Counted from the stretch's first letter, positions 12,913-27,504 are shown. The stretch is 64,000 nucleotides of DNA from Proteromonas lacertae (GCA_002245135.1 NGBS01000002.1:186001-250000); one strand, 5' to 3'. Program-made: numbers and translations. The notes: generated by a model from the letters alone, not told the origin.

Positions 12913-15900
12913 TTATTCACTTTCAGCTGCTAATCCTTTCTCTTCTTTTGGAGCTGCAGCTGTGGCTTTCTCTGGAGCTGGTTCACCACCAGCTGCTGCT
13001 TTCTCTCTAGCTTCCATTGCAGCTTTAGCTGCTTGTGCTTGAGCTGTTCTCATTCCTCTTCTAGTAGCTCTCTTCTTGGCAGAACTAGCACGAGCATATA
13101 CACAGAATCCAATCAATAATAAGAAGATTACACCAGCTATTGAAGCAACTACTATAACTGCTGTTGAGGTTTTCTTACTCACTATTTCTTCTGCTGAACA
13201 ATTATCTTCTAAAGTCTCCCAATGAGGATTCATACCAGATGTACATCTTCTTGTCATTGTTCTTGTTGACCCTGTACATTGAATTGTTACTGTTTTGCCT
13301 TGTTCAGTTGCTGGCCATGAACCATCAGTTGGACATCTAACTGTATCTACACGAATGTAAATATTTCCATATAATTCATCAGAAACTGGATTTTTAACTG
13401 TTACTCTGAATGTGGTTAAAGCCATTTCTGCTTTGGGAGTTCCTGTAATTGCACCAGTTGATGTATTGAATGATAATCCTGGAACTGTTGTTTCAAGAGA
13501 TGGAGTAATTGCATATTCTAATTCAGCACCATATACACTAAATGTTGGAACTAATCCAGCCACATCAAAATCTTTATATACTGTTGAAGTTCCATTACTA
13601 ATAACGAAATCTTTAATCATCTTTAATGAACAAACAAGTGAGAATACTGGTTCTTGTCCCCATGTTGGACTTCCACCTAAATCATTACACATTCTAGTTT
13701 GTTTACCACTATAACCTTCTGGACATTCTCTTACACATTCACTTCCAGCTACTGTTGCAGTCCATTCTCCTTGTGGAGCACATAATTTATTGTTACAAGC
13801 ATCAAATGTCACTTCCATCAATTCTAAACCATCATAACCTGGCATAGTTGGCTCACATGGTGCTAAACCAGGAATACCAGTTGTTGTGAAGTTGATTAAT
13901 ACACCATCAAATGATTCAGAAACACCATAAATGTAAAACTCTTTTGTTACTTGTTTTGCTTGCCAGTTTGTTTCATCATCTATATTATCTGGATCTCTGA
14001 AGATAATTTGATCTTGCGAATCTAATAATTTCCATGTTTTACCACCATCTGTTGTTGCATATACATCCCATGCAAATGGAACTCTAACTGGATATAAGCC
14101 TTCCTTCAACATGTCACCAGTTGTTATAGTGTATTTGTTGAAGAATTCTGATCTTCCATTTGGCCACATGAATGTAATTTCTACACCATTACAACCACAT
14201 CTAACATAACCTTTTGAATTTTTATTACCATCAACCCAGTTAGTTAATGGTTCATCTGGATAAACAAAATCTGATCCAAAGTTGTTTGTAACTTCCATAC
14301 TTCTTACACTTCTTCTGTAACAATCAGCAACTATATAATTGAAGAAAGCAGCAAATGGATTGATATTTACACTATTTCTGTGTTTATGAACCTCTGCAGC
14401 AATATAATTCACACCATTTTGTAATATATCAGCTGAAGCACCAGTTCTTCTTAACATTATATTACTTCCTGTGTATATTTCTGTGGCATAAGTATTAGCT
14501 TGTTGATTTGCTGGAACATTTCTTCTGTAGAATTCTTTGTTGTTTAAGTAAGCAACAATACCAGCATCATATTTAAAACCAGCTTCAAAAGCAGCTATCT
14601 TTCTAATATCAAAATCATCAGGAATTGTGAATGTTGTTCTATAATAAGTTGTATAAACTCTATCACCTCTATCTGGATAACTTCCTGGAATATAAGATTC
14701 CCATTCACCTGGTTTGAAGTTATTATACCAATTTCTATTATTAGCTGATGCACTATATTCCCATGCTGCATTTGGTGGACTTAGATAAGCAACATCAAAT
14801 ACTTGAGTTTTTACTTCATTACCATTATAAATTATCTCACCATCAGCTAAAGAAATTGTCAAAGCATTTGAACCCCATCCTCCACTAAGACTTAAAGTAT
14901 AATTATCTGGATACATACAGAATGATCTTTTTGTTACTGTATATGGGTAAATACCAAAATCCCAATTAACTATATAATCTTGTTTATCATCTGGTGGTTC
15001 TAATCCTCTGAAAAAGTAACCATAAGCATACCAACCAGCACCATTAGATCCTGTTGAACTAGCAGCAATTTGAGCAGGGAATGATCCTTCTGGACACGGT
15101 TCTGTTTTGATTGTTAATTGAGTTGTTCCAGATCCTGCTTTATTTGTACATGTTACTGTAAATGTTAAACCATCTGGATTGTTATACATTGAATTACCAG
15201 TGATTGTTCCTGTTTTATTATCAAATACTAATAAATCAGGAAGATTAGCTGGATTAATTGAACAGTAATCTGCTGCATAACTAATAATTGGTGATATAAC
15301 AGCACCAATACCTCTTTGAATAGTATAAACACCACCATCACCATCTGGATATTCGATTTGAGGTGATGAAGAAGAACCAATAGTAACTGAAAATTGAACT
15401 ACAACATTTTCTGGAGCATCATTTCCTTTCACTTTATCATTCAATATATATTTACCATATCTGTAAATACTTGTTCCTTCACCATAAACCCAATATTCAC
15501 CTGGAACTGAATATACATTTGGACCTAATGTCACTTGATAAAGACCATTATCAACACATTGGAATATTGAATGAGTACCAAATGCTGAACCTTGCCTTTC
15601 CATTATCGTATTTCCTTCAAATGTCTTTAATTTCATTCTTTGGAGTGGATCATTTCCAAGATTTGCACCACCAGTAAATACCATTCTCACAAATGATTTA
15701 CCTGTTTCACATGAATCAATTTGAATTGGAACTAATGCTTGAGTAATACCACCATCAGATTGACCAAAGATTGTTATAGTTCCTGAAGCTGATTCTAATG
15801 GAGTTCCAGTTATTGCACCTGTGGCTGAATCTACACTTAAACCAAGTGGCAATCCACCTTCTACATAATAATTTACACCTGTTGGAGCTGTGATTGGAGC

Positions 15901-18131
15901 AACTGTATCAATTGGCACTCCTATTTTTCCAGTAATTGTAACACCAGTATAATCAATTGGAATTGGATCTACATATTTAACTATTTCAATTTCTACTGTC
16001 GCTGTTAATACACTTGTTCTATCAGTTGAAGTGGCTGTTACAGTATATTTTGTTCTGTAAGATGAATCAACTGTGGGTGTTCCTGAGATTACACCAGTTC
16101 TTGAATCACATCTTAAACCAGCTGGTAATGTTGGATAAATACTGAATGATTGATATATTTTGTTTGACATAAAGATAATTGGTCTATTTGCATCAAGTTG
16201 AATTTGAGACATGTAAATAGCTACTGGAGTTCCATAAGATAAGGATGAAGATGGTAAATAATAATAATAATCAGATGGAATATAATTCTTTTCCATCATA
16301 TTTGGACCTCCTGACCAGAATAACTGTACTTGCTTCAATGAATTTGTATATGATTTTAAATATGTAAACTCAATTGCTCTTGGACCTTCACTTGTTGTTA
16401 ACGAAGCTTGACCTGATCTTGTATTAGCTAAACAATCACCTTCAATGGTTAATTCTGACACATCTCCTGTATATTCTGCTGTCCATGTAACCTTAGCAGA
16501 ATCCATAACATCTGCACCATAAATATAAGTACCTGATCTTGGGAAATTGATATAACCTTCATACACTACTTTTAAGTTTGTTCCATACTTTGCAATTAAA
16601 CCTTCAAATGATTTACTCGATTTTTCTCTATTTATTGTATCTACTACATGCTGAGCTACTAAAGTAGGATTTTCACAGGATGATATACGGCATGAAGAAT
16701 AAGAGCATGAATAATAACGAGCCATTATACCTGGCTTTAAGATTTCTGTTGATAAAGTTACAACTGTAAGATAAATATCAGCTGTTGTTGTTGAAACACC
16801 ATTCTTGGCAGTAATCTTATAACGAGTTGAACTACTTTCTATTGATGGATTACCTGTAATTGCACCTTTATTAAATGATAAGCCAGTTGGTAAAGCTGGT
16901 TCTATATACCATTCAGTTGGACTTCCTTCATAACTTGGTTGGATATTTACACCTGTATGAATTCTAACAATATAATCACTGGATGGATAAGTTAAGAATT
17001 GAACTGGTTGTTGAGGACCAGATATAAATTCACCACCTAACACTTCATAATACATTATACCAGCTGAGAATATCTTCCATTCAACATAAAACTGAGTTGC
17101 ACCAGTATTTTCATAATGTAGAGCAGTAAATGCATGATCGCCCTCAGTCATTTCAAATCTAATAACAACACCAGTTGTAGTACTAATAGTAGCAATTGGA
17201 TGAGTGTAATTATTATCTAAAAATACCCAAGCACATTCATCAACTTTGAATCTAAATGAGTAAGTACCTGTAACTGGAGCATGAATAATACCATCATATC
17301 TGGTGAAATATCTTTCTTGAGGAAAAGCAGCTGGACAAGCTGTTATACCATCATTACATTTATGATTTAATTCGCTGAAATAATAAGTGGTGATTGGATT
17401 CATATTTCCATTTTCAAAATCATATAAGTATGGATCATAAGTTGAAGGACATTTCAATCCACCATCAGAATTATAATAACCATTTGGAGATATTCTAGCC
17501 ATTATACCAGGTGGTAATTTTGAATTATCAACTACAATTACATTCACAGATACTGGTAATGAACCAGCAGTGTTTTTAGCTGTTACAACGATTGTAATAG
17601 CTCTTGTAGTTGTTGTTGGAGTTCCACTAATTGCACCAGTCACTGGATCTAAAGTCATTCCTGCTGGAATGTTGTTTGTTTGTTTTTCAAAGGAAGTAGC
17701 TTGTGGATCACACTTTGGACCTTGTATAATTGTATAAGTGTTGATTGGGATTTGAATTCTGTCAGTAACACCATAAGTACAAGATTGAATTGGAGCAGTT
17801 ACTGACATTGAGATTGTTGCTGTGGATGTATCACCTGTAGGTCCTGTAAAAGTGATGGTAAATGTAGTCTTGGGTAAAGCAGACGTAGGAGAACCTTTAA
17901 TTGAACCATCACTTCCTAAAAACAAGCCAGTGGGTAAAGCTGGATGAGATGCAGCTTTTGTTGGTGTTGGTAAACATGATGGAATGATTTCTACTTCTTG
18001 ATTCACATCGAATGAGAAATCAGTGTTATCATTGTTGTAAGTACACCTTGGTCCTTGTGCATAGCCTAGCAACAGTATAAATAATTAAACTTACAGATAG
18101 ATATCAGTATTAAAAACGCTAAATACCTCAT
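12913..18131 (-). CDS. Large type I membrane protein with He_PIG (putative Ig) and PA14 domains
   Basis: Two exons. ATG 18131 encodes a signal peptide (MRYLAFLILISIC), interrupted by a ~27-nt intron near 18069-18095; a 5.1-kb second exon follows. The mature protein of about 1700 residues has many He_PIG repeats recognised by LPTGL...G.I.GTPT motifs (GMTLDPVTGAISGTPT, GLSVDSATGAITGTPL, GLSFNTSTGAITGTPK). It has two PA14-like domains (starting GIMARISPNGYYNS and GIMARYYSCSYSSC), a discoidin-like segment around WVDGNKNSKGYVRCG, and two cysteine-paired modules near the C-terminus (CVRECPEGYSGKQTRMC). One transmembrane helix (VIVVASIAGVIFLLLIGFCV) is followed by a basic stop-transfer and an Ala/Glu-rich cytoplasmic tail. 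PA14 and He_PIG modules usually bind carbohydrate or act in adhesion, so a surface adhesin or sugar-binding receptor is a reasonable inference. The ligand is unknown. Confidence 0.85.
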
Positions 18132-18822
18132 AATTTTATTTCACAAAATACAATTCTGTTTTATTGTTCAGTTATAAGATTATTCTTTGATTAGCAAAGA
18201 GATTGAAATAACTGAAACACAAAAAACAATAATCATGAATCTTCTTTTTGAACTGTATTTCTATTTTTATATAATCTTTGTCACTTTTTGACCTTTTAAG
18301 AGAATAAATCATATATATTTCTGTTAAGTCTGAATTGAATGTGTTAAGAATTCTATTAACATATTCTTATAATGTTTGCATTTGAAGAAGTATTATGAGT
18401 AACATACAAATACACCTTTATCAAAACAAAAACAGATTGTATCAAATCAAAACTGATACATATGTATTAGATTCTATTCCATGATTGTTATTTACACAAA
18501 CTGAGAACATTATACTGGTTTAATACAGCACAATCACTGTTTTAGATAAATCTTGGGATAACGAATATATATACACCATTAACACATTTATTGAAACACA
18601 TTCATTAAAAATAAAAGTACAATTTTTCGTAAATACTAATTTTGGAAGAGAAAAAAGGGATAAACATTTTGAATTAAGTTTGATGAAAATCAAACCTACA
18701 AAACATTTATAATGATGTTATTTCATTACCAAACATACAAACAATCATATATATATATAATAAAATAATAATTAATAAAATTAGATAATAATCTGTGTAT
18801 ATATTTATATAATTAACTATCC
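18132..18822. other. Intergenic region between two minus-strand genes
   Basis: 691 bp with no supported gene. It holds the promoter and 5' leader of the He_PIG/PA14 gene (near 18131) and the 3' flank of the calpain-like gene (stop at 18823). It is AT-rich with short stop-filled frames. I see no tRNA cloverleaf, inverted repeat or conserved protein frame. Confidence 0.6.
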
Positions 18823-21800
18823 TTATTTTTCATAAGAAGAACAAATCTCACAAGTCCACTTCTCAGGAATAGCTTCAGTCTCTAAGAAACCAGCACATGT
18901 AGGATGTATCATAACACCACAATGGTTAGAACAAGGTATCAACAATGTAGGATTCTTCTTCACACCTTCAGCAGCTATTCTGTGACAGAATGTACATTTA
19001 GTTAATTTCTTCTCAGGAACATAATCAGCAGGTTTCTCCCATTGTGATTTACCAGTTGTAGTATCATAATAATATGTTCGTTTCTTATTATCATCATACA
19101 TTTCTTTCCATTTATTCTTTGTTATAATTACACCACTTGGAACACCTTCTGGTCCTGTTGTTGGTACTTCTGGAACATTCTCTACATATTTATTCAATGT
19201 CTTATCATGATCATATTTAGCTTTATTCTCTATTCTCTTCATATGTTCTTCTAATGTAAAACCGAATTTGTGAGCTAATGTTCTCTTGATTTCTAATTCC
19301 TCTACAGTGCTCATTGGAGCAAAAACGATATTATAATTTGAATAAACAGTTATGTTGAATAAACCTTCATCATCTAAATTGTAAGTACAAACTAACAAAG
19401 CATAACAACGTGGAGATAATGTTGCTCTTATTTCCACTTCTTGTTTAAAATCAGGATTACCAGTTGAAGATACTACATTCATATAATTCAATTCATCAAC
19501 TCTAAACTCTTCATTCTTATAATTTGAATCTTTGACAATATAAGCTGCAATTGGTAATGGTTTTTCTATAATATGTCCACTTCTATCACATTGTTGTATT
19601 TTAATAATCACATCAGTATCTCTATCAATCTTTAATAAATAAGTTGGAACTTTTCTTAAATCACATAATAAGTTATGTCTGCCAGGTAAACCAACAGCTG
19701 TTCCATTTTGTTTATTCCATCTTCCATCTAATACTTTCTTTTTCCATATATCTTCACTTATATAATAACATACAAATAATGATCTAAATACTTGACAGAA
19801 ATCATTGAATGACATCCAGAAGGTAGTTTCATCAACATCATATGGATCGTAATGTAACTTATGTCTCATTCTGGTAGTCCATAACTTTGAAGCTCTTCCC
19901 CAGTCTCCTTTCCATATCATATCACCATTACAATAATCTGGTGGATTTCTTAACTTTATTAATTTATGTCCATCTACTGCTTTTACATCCAATATTCCAT
20001 AAGCTGAACCCCATACTAATCCACTATCTAATACCTCTTTATCAGCTGCAGCTTGTGTAACAGTACCTGCACCTAGTAAGAATCCATTGTGTTTAAATTT
20101 CAATAAGTTAGACCATAATAAAGATCGATTATTACCTCTAGCAGCTCTTGCTAAATGGATTTCTTCAGCTGGGAAACCTGTTAACATATATAATGCTTGA
20201 TGAACATAACCAACTTCTAAACTTGCATAAGCACCATAATATTTAGCAAATGCTTTTTCTATTAAAGGAACCCAAAGTTTATCAAAGTCACTGCAATAGG
20301 CCATTGCAGCTCCAGCACATTTATTTGCATGGAATGTTTTATCTAAGATAGGGAAGTAATCATCTACTAACAATTGATGCCAAACTGCATTCTTATATAA
20401 TTTGATCAAATAAGCACCAGTTTTAGAAGTGTGTTTATTATATATAATATTTCTAATCATTGGATTAATTCTTTTAATTACATTATCTTTATTAGTAGCA
20501 GCTGCTAATATTGATAATGAACTTAATAACCATCCATCACTTATCACTCCTTGGAATATATCACTTGGATCAGTTCCACTATGACCATATAACTCTACAG
20601 ATGGATTAATAGAATTGGCAACTTCCCAACCAACGATTGGCTCAGCGGTTGTACATAATACACCAATAGAATCATTGTTATGAGGGAAATCAGGATCTTG
20701 GAATTGTATTTCATCTGTTTCAGCATCTGGTTTACAACATCTACCTCTCTTTATTTCACTCAATGTGCAATCGGCATTGTAAGTCAATTCATCTTTACCT
20801 TTTGGTATTTTAATATTTCTCTTTAATCTTTCTTTTCTTCTATCTTCTAACATCTTATTATGTACTTTCAACATATAAGTATCTCTTGGTTTCCAATATT
20901 TCTCTAATTCTACAGCTGCATCATCCATACACTTATCTTCATCATCACTTATCTTTTCTTTTAATATTTCTTCTCTATCAAATTGATCTTTCAACGCAAA
21001 GAATTTTTCCTTTTGTTCTGGTGTTAATTGACTCAACCATGTTGCTATAATAGTTGTATCTAATGTAGCTGAACTTCCTTCTCTAAATACTTCTTTGGGT
21101 GGAACAATATCATTTGCCATTAATCTGAATTTATTCTCTTTCATAAATTTAGTGAATAATAATCCATCTCTCTTCATTCTACCATGAGCTGAAACTAACA
21201 ATAACAATGTAAACTCAATTAAGGCTCTATATTCTTCAGAATACTCAACAGCTAAACAATTATCAGCAATTACTAAGTCTCTTAAGGTTTCTCTAATATT
21301 TAATTCAAATTCATTAGTAATTTTATCATATTTATTTCTACTACAACAATTCCTTATACATGGCCAAATACCTAATGGTGATATAAATCCATAAGGTCCT
21401 TTACCTTTCAATGAATAATCCAACATATCTTTAAATCTCCATAAACCATTGGATTTTCTAATAATTTCTTCTTTTTCTTCTTCTATTTCTTCACCATGAT
21501 CATCTATATGTTTTTCATGAACTACATTTACTTTGATATATAAATCAATCATATAATCTCTCACTTGTTTAGCTGCATCAAATGCACATTGATATTTCCT
21601 TCTATCATATGCTGTTTTTAATCCTGCATTGATTAGTTCAGGTGTTAATTCTTCTTCACGAATATATTCATCTTTTTCATCTTCTAAATAGATTGGTATT
21701 CTTTCTCGTCGTTTTCTATAATCTCTTATTGTCTTATCAATTGCTTGTTTAATCTCTCTCAATTCACAATATGCTGCAGCATCACCTAATCTTATAGGAA

Positions 21801-24800
21801 TTGTGCTTAAACAATAAGCCAATATCCATTCACCAATTAATATAAACACACACATAAAACATACTCCTACACCTATTGGATGTACAAACGCTATTAATAT
21901 AAAACCCCATGCAACTGCTAGACTCATCACTGATATCATATCAATACCACATCTATTCTCATCTTTAATAGTATTTGTTTTAGCATCATATGAATAGATT
22001 GGGAATAAATATGGACTAAAATATAATGGACTATCTTCATTTCTATTACTAACACATATGAAGAAATCAATTACAAAGAATGCTGCAATAATGATCAATG
22101 ATACTGATAAGAAATAGACTAAAGAGACACTAAATATAAGTGAAACTAATAACAGAATAACTATGATTGTAACACCACCTCTCATTAGTTTATGTATCAT
22201 CTTTGGAGCTATATAATAATCATGTATCACCCATTGTCTTATCATATAATAAGCTAATATCAATACAGCTAATACTATTAACACAGATAAGGCTACTAAA
22301 TAATCAGCCCAGAAGTATAATGGAATATGGCAAATAATTAATATTACTAAATTCACCCACATATATGTTAGAGTTTTCTTACATAATTTCCATTCATCAT
22401 CCCACCATTTAATAATAGAACCACATAATAATATGAAGGATGGATATACGAATAACATCATTAATATTAATACGAAATTATCATTAGACATATCCCAATC
22501 TAATATAGCCCAACCACTGTATACTTCAGTTATTAAGAATAAAAACACTGTTAATATAATCATATTTTGAACATATATTGACATTTCATATTTATGGAAA
22601 TATCTTACTATTGGTTCTATTGTTGTTATTAATGTTAATAAAATCAATGCAATTAACATTCCAATCCAATGTGGTTTAATGAATATTGATAAGAACATTC
22701 CCATTAATAAGATTAATAATACATCGATGATTAATAATGCTATGACTATATAATCTTGCATTGTTAAACAACCAGCCCAGAATGCTTCCCATGATGATAA
22801 TGTTGCTGGATCAATAACTACATGTTGTTCTTCTTCTTCCTTTGGCTTTTCATCTTTTGGTTTCTTACCTTCTTCCATTTCTATTTCTTTCATTGCCTTC
22901 TTTCTAGCTTTCTCTTCTTCCTTTTGTCTTTTCTTTTCTTCTTTAGCTATTTGCTTGGCTGTATAACCTTCCACACCAAATTGTTCTCTTTCATCATACA
23001 TTATATTACCATTCTTATCAACTATACTCTTTGCATATGGTTTTCCTTCTTTTACTTCAGTTGGTTTATCATCTTTTGTTTGTTGTGGAACAGTTGCACC
23101 AGCTGTTATTGAACTACCTTGAATTGGAGGAGCTTCAAATCCTGTTGGTGTTTTCTTTGGTTTAGAAGCAGATGGTTGTGATGAAAGACCAGCTGCTCCA
23201 GGCATTGGTTGATGTTTTAAGAAACTATTAGCGGGTTTAGCAAATCCAGAATCAGGAGTAGCACCATTTCTAACACGGAAGGATGATGTAGCACCAATTG
23301 GAGCAGCAGTACCAGCTGGTTGAATAAATGAACCAGCTCTACCAGCACCTATTGTACTTGGAGTTGCCATTACAAATGATCCACCTCTTGCACTACCTAT
23401 TGATCTGCCTGGACCTGAAGCTGTTGGTACACCTCCTGCTCCTGGACCACCAATTGCACCTCCTACAAATGAACCTCCAACGAATGAACCACTTACCATT
23501 GAACCACCTGCATTGAATGTTGGTGCGATAAATGAACCAGTCTTTGTACCAACGGCTGCTGCTACTTGACTAATACCAGCTGCATTAGCTGCAGGAGTCA
23601 TAATGAATGAACCACCAGTTGTTGGATCAGCGACAAAGTATGAACTACCTCTTGATTTTGGAACACCACTTGCAATAAATGATGAAGTTCTAACAGGTAA
23701 TGGAGCACCAGTTACACCTTTACCAGGTCTTGAACCAGCAAATGCAGGTTTAGCTATTACTACACTATTATCACCACCACCAACCAATGAATTACTTGGA
23801 ATTGTAACACCTTTCTTTGGTTTCAAATTAGCTTGAGGAATAGCATTAGCTGGAATAACGAATGAACCAGATCTTACACCAATTGGAGCAGCCATACCAC
23901 CACCTCCACCTGTTGGTACAATGAATGAACCAGTCCTTCTTGCAGAAAATGAACCTGTTGATTTGGGAATAACAACTGAACCAGTTCCTTGTGGAATAGC
24001 ACCTCCAATGAAAGAACCACCACCCATACCACTCATACCAGGAGCTAATATTGATCCTTGACTAGGCATACCACCTAAGAATGAACTTTGACGAGGAGGA
24101 CCTCCCATTCCACTACCCATTGCTAATGGTGGAGCTACATTCCTTCTTGAACCAGATGTAGCACCTCTACTTCTCATGAAACTATTACCTTTACCAGCTA
24201 CAAATGAACCTGATCTTGCACCTAGTGGATTTCCCAATGGAGCACTTAATCCTGTTATACTGGATGGTGGTTGTTGTGATACTACTGGAGGACCTAAGGA
24301 TGATTGTGATGGTATAGTGAAACTACCTGATGGACCTGGTAGAGTTTCACCTGGAGCGACTTCTTGCATTAAATCTACATCAGTTGTACCATAATAATAT
24401 AAATTATAATATTCTTCACTGTTATAATATTGTTGTTCAATATCGATTTCTTCTTCTTTTTCTTTCTTTTCTGTACGTTTTTCTGGATCTTCAGTCCAAC
24501 TATAATCATTCTTTTGATATAACATAAATACACATATTGATATTGTAATAATTAATGGGTAAGAATATAAAGATAATCAACACAAATGGATTATCTGTCA
24601 TTCCATAGTTAATAAAACCACCTAAAATAAACAATATTTCTGTAATAATAGCTAAAACCCAAGGCAATCTTACTGGCTTTAAATACGAAATAATGATCAT
24701 TCTTTAAATTCCTATCACTTTCTAATCTAAATGCACGATATGTTGAGAATACTAAACTGAATAATATTCCACACATTAATGCTAATACTGCATAATCATA

Positions 24801-27504
24801 TAGATTCCATCTTACACCAAAGGCTGAAATTTCAGCTGGACCTTCATCATCCACAATAAATATATCCACTAACAACACAATTAAGAAATAAAATGAGATT
24901 AATCCAATAGAGAATAGATTTGTACCAAATAGATTATTATTCTTTCCTTTCTCACTTTCATGTATAATATCCACTTGAGTAGAATCTACAATAGACTTCC
25001 TTGGTAAACAATTAATAATAAATTCAAAACAAATAGCAAATGCAAATGTTAAATATGCAAACATATGTCCTAATAACCAATTATCACCACACCAAATACA
25101 GAACCATAATCTACTCAATCCAATAATAAATGCAGTACCACTTGGTCCCCAAGATACTTCTGCATTAATACAACTCCATAAGGATATATCTAATACAATA
25201 ATGGAGACAGTAGCACCAATTCCTTGACCACCATAATCTTCATTAGTAAATGGTGTAATGATACTGTACAATCCTAAAAACACTATTGCAAAAGCATACA
25301 ACATGATTGTTTCAGATCTTATCATTGTTTTACTCCTTCCATAATCTCCAGATAATGCATTTGAATATTTAAATACTTCTTGTGAAGGATCAATAGTATA
25401 TATATCATCTATAAAATCACTCAATAATGCTTGTTCTTCTAACAAATCATATTTATTCAACGTCTTCGGTGCATCTAAAATCTGTTTTGCTTCACCAGTT
25501 ATTGCCATTGTTAATAATTCATCTTCATTTACATCTCCCATTATAATATCTTGTTTATCATACAATTTCTCCAAGTGTTTTCTAGCTCTTTCCAACTTAG
25601 GATCATTAATAAAAACAATCCAAATCATAGGTATACAATTCATAGTTAACCATATACAACTAGATGCAAAGAATGATGTTGGTCTTTTATCAATATATAA
25701 AGCAATTAACATGAATGCAAATACACAAATAGCTGCTAGGAAGAAACACCATAATGTAGATCTTTGCATTCTCCAACCTCTCCTTTTCCAAGTTCCAATT
25801 CCATAATATAAACAGATTGCACATAAACCAAAGCATAAAATAGCTGCTCCAATAACAGGTGGATTTACTACAATAATGCAAGTTACACCCCAACTAATGA
25901 GTATTAATATTGGCATTAATAATATCATATATATAATAATCTTAGCAAAGTATAAATTCCTATTAAAATCTACATTCTGTATGTATCTACCATAGTTTAA
26001 GAATAAAGCACCAACTATATTTGGAGGTGATGTACCTATACCATTACCTCTGAATTTACAACTATCTAAATATGCATCTATTCTGTCAATTCTGAAATTC
26101 AATTTTTTGTCCATAAAATAACAAGTTAATAATCCAAAAAATAACAATGGAATAGCAAATTCTACTATATTTAATACGAAATCTACTTTCTCTAAATCAT
26201 CATCATATACAGTTTCTAATGGATCATAGGATATGATTGGTTTTATGATTGGTATATATGGATAGTTTGGTCCAGCTCGATGTTTAGATAAACCATATCT
26301 TGGACTCCATAATGTGATTCTAGTAGCTTCATTAAATACTTTCTCATAACATGGATGATCTATTGTGTCATCACTAGTTGAACTTTCTTGACGAAAATAT
26401 GACTATAAATATATATAAAAATAAATATAATAATATACAAATTTTGATTTTGTATATTGTTCCAATATCCAAGTAGGTATTCTCTCTGTTCTATAATCTT
26501 CATAATTCACACACAAATAAACAGTAGCTGGGTAATTTATAGAGATAGTTAAATATTCCTTAATATCAGCACTTAATTCTCTCTCTTTTGCATATCCTTG
26601 AACTAAGATACCACCCACTGGATCTCCAAATTTTTCATATTTATAGTTAATTTGAAATCCTAAATCATCTAAGAATGGAGCTCCCCACCATAATCTGTTT
26701 TCTTCTGGTTCATATAATCCAGCAACAGTAATTGATTTCTCTTTAAATCCATGTGAACTTTCTACCTTTACAGAAAATGCATTTACACTCTGACGGATTA
26801 ATAGACAAGCTGCATTTGGATTGAGGTAGGTTTGAGCTGATGAGATTGTATTGTTGATACACGGCACTCCATTCAGAGATAACCATAATATTTCTGAGCA
26901 TTGTTCTATTTAATAAATAACATATATATATACTGGCTTTATGTACTTCATGATCTTCTAAATTACTGGAGAATATTGAACAAGGCATCATTTTGGTAGA
27001 TGTTTCACCTAATAAATCATCACCAAATTCAAAGCCATCATCTAAATCCCATGCTTCTATTCTGATTGGAGTTCCTGCTGCTTTTACTCCAAACTATTCG
27101 TTAAATGATTAAATAAATTATATACATTCATTGAATATCCATCTCCCCATTTGGGATTTAAATCATTATATATTACAGAAGTTTCTCTTTTTGTAATGGC
27201 ATTCTTCTGGTTACTAGTTGCTGAACCTACGAATACTTTTACATATGGATCTGATTTATCTGAACCACCAAGTGTATCTTTATTTGGTAAGTTATATGCC
27301 TATGTTTGTAATTAACAATAATAATACTTCAACAACAGTTATAATTAATTCTCCTGCCATTTCTTGTGGTGAATTACACGCATTTTCATAAGGCCAGCCA
27401 GGCCATGAAGGATAATCATCACAAGAAAATCGAGTTTGATTGAAATCTGTTTTTCTTATGGCTGCACAGCATAATATAAAATATAATAGTATATTTAACT
27501 TCAT
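18823..27504 (-). CDS. Giant TML-calpain-like (DEK1-type) multi-pass membrane protein, catalytically degenerate, with C2, WW and PHD domains
   Basis: Eight or so exons, about 2800 residues. ATG 27504 encodes a signal peptide, then a C2 domain split over three exons (AYNLPNKDTLGGSDKSDPYV, NPKWGDGYSMN, AWDLDDGFEFGDDLLGE) with its Ca-binding Asp residues. An extracellular-type region and a first membrane block (~26100-24600) follow. Next is an acidic stretch and a ~400-residue Gly/Ser-rich region with many GSF(V/I) repeats, then a second membrane block of about ten helices (~22780-21800). A long cytoplasmic linker leads to a calpain CysPc plus C2-like module (~20600-19250), a WW domain (YYYDTTTGKSQWEKP) and a C-terminal PHD-type finger (CTFCHR...HPTC...WTCEIC). 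The order recalls plant DEK1 and protist TML-calpains. The active-site Cys is replaced (QGVISDGWLLSS, canonical GDCW) and the His also (GSAYGIL, canonical GHAY), while RNP with the Asn remains. It is therefore probably a non-proteolytic membrane scaffold or sensor. Junctions near 24650 (22 or 34 nt intron) and 24520 are inferred. Confidence 0.8.

Noticed and set aside
23603-23836. Plus-strand open frames across the GSF repeat region (also at 23328 and 24176)
   Set aside because: They mirror the repetitive minus-strand exon, lack recognisable motifs, and arise from the biased codon use of that exon.
23220-24330. CRISPR-like or tandem DNA repeat
   Set aside because: The repeats are protein-level motifs with irregular spacing and variable DNA sequence inside an open exon.
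24506-24700. Frame breaks in the calpain-like gene near 24650 and 24520 as pseudogene lesions
   Set aside because: Short introns (22 or 34 nt, and 34 nt starting GTGTAT) restore the frame on both sides, and the flanking membrane block is otherwise intact.
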